Below are positions 5,480 to 5,597 of a DNA stretch of 5,597 nucleotides, one piece after another. This stretch comes from an uncultured Clostridia bacterium. Lineage in GTDB: Bacteria; Bacillota; Clostridia; Oscillospirales; Oscillospiraceae. Position 1 is the stretch's first letter. Each line of letters opens with the position of its first letter. The DNA lies in assembly GCA_937893605.1 (NCBI GenBank), contig CALBGG010000128.1:1-5597 (forward strand). Reading direction: 5' to 3'. The position numbers and the translations under genes were made by a program. The notes under the pieces are model-generated. The model was not told the DNA's origin and did not search any database. It worked only from the letters and a program-made list of their open reading frames with translations.

Positions 5480-5496
5480 GTGCGGCGGTGCCGCAC
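5480..5496 (+). terminator. Hairpin after the ATPase gene, possible weak terminator
   Basis: GTGCGGC (5480-5486) and GCCGCAC (5490-5496) form a perfect 7-bp GC-rich stem with a GGT loop, about 50 bases past the ATPase stop codon. The downstream bases read GGATTTGAAT, only a poor U-run, so termination would be weak. A smaller stem, ACAGC/GCTGT at 5461-5475, lies just before it. Confidence 0.35.
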
Positions 5497-5504
5497 GGAT
5501 TTGA

Positions 5505-5543
5505 ATAAAAAAGAGAGTGCAGACTCAGTGTCTGCGCTCTCTT
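5505..5543 (-). terminator. Intrinsic terminator for a convergent minus-strand gene beyond the right edge
   Basis: Arms at 5511-5524 and 5530-5543 give a 14-bp stem (one G-T pair) with loop TCAGT. On the minus strand the stem ends directly in a T-run (TTTTTTATT when stem-end bases are included), the classic intrinsic-terminator layout. On the plus strand only two T's follow before CAGCG, so the ATPase transcript would be stopped less well, though the stem may define its 3' end. Confidence 0.65.
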
Positions 5544-5544
5544 C

Positions 5545-5580
5545 AGCGTGTCAAAAAAGTCTGTGACTTTTTTGCACGCT
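5545..5580. repeat. Long inverted repeat near the right edge
   Basis: The left arm 5545-5561 (AGCGTG, one extra T, CAAAAAAGTC) pairs with the right arm 5565-5580 (GACTTTTTTG, CACGCT) around TGT, giving a 16-bp stem with a single bulged base. Its near-perfect symmetry and place beside a terminator suggest an intergenic repeat element or a second, bidirectional terminator. No coding capacity. Confidence 0.5.
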
Positions 5581-5597
5581 TCAAAAACGCCACATTT

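Overview
The window looks like chromosomal DNA from an anaerobic, moderately GC-rich gut-type Firmicute (class Clostridia, plausibly Oscillospiraceae/Ruminococcaceae). This rests on strong GGAGG-type ribosome binding sites, GC-rich genes between AT-rich promoter regions, intrinsic terminators, and the style of the proteins. The taxon is an inference; there is no rRNA or marker gene here.

Layout. (1) Positions 1-1613, minus strand: the first 537 residues of a membrane protein of unknown function, running off the left edge. It has an N-terminal membrane anchor, a large ectodomain with two tandem heptad (7-residue) coiled-coil arrays, three further membrane segments and a charged tail. (2) 1614-2158: a 545-bp non-coding stretch. 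Its left part is AT-rich and holds a probable minus-strand promoter, several perfect inverted repeats and a roughly 240-nt leader. Its right part is GC-richer, with nested hairpins and a probable terminator for the gene to its right. (3) 2159-2932, minus strand: a regulator joining an ArsR/SmtB winged helix to an AraC-type double helix-turn-helix. (4) 2933-3269: a divergent control region with a promoter in each direction, a 26-bp palindrome over the regulator's -35 box, and a 12-bp direct repeat with exactly 21-bp spacing between that promoter and the regulator's start codon. (5) 3270-5431, plus strand: a two-gene operon of a 72-aa HMA-type metal-binding protein and a 627-aa P1B-type heavy-metal ATPase with no HMA domain of its own. 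(6) 5432-5597: stacked hairpins, including an intrinsic terminator oriented for a minus-strand gene beyond the right edge.

Regions 3-5 form a coherent metal-resistance/homeostasis divergon. The regulator is expected to sense a thiophilic or divalent metal (Zn/Cd/Pb class), the small HMA protein to bind it in the cytoplasm, and the ATPase to export it. The most notable point is that the regulator carries two different DNA-binding modules, and its own promoter region carries one candidate site of each type: a palindrome (ArsR style) and a two-helical-turn direct repeat (AraC style).
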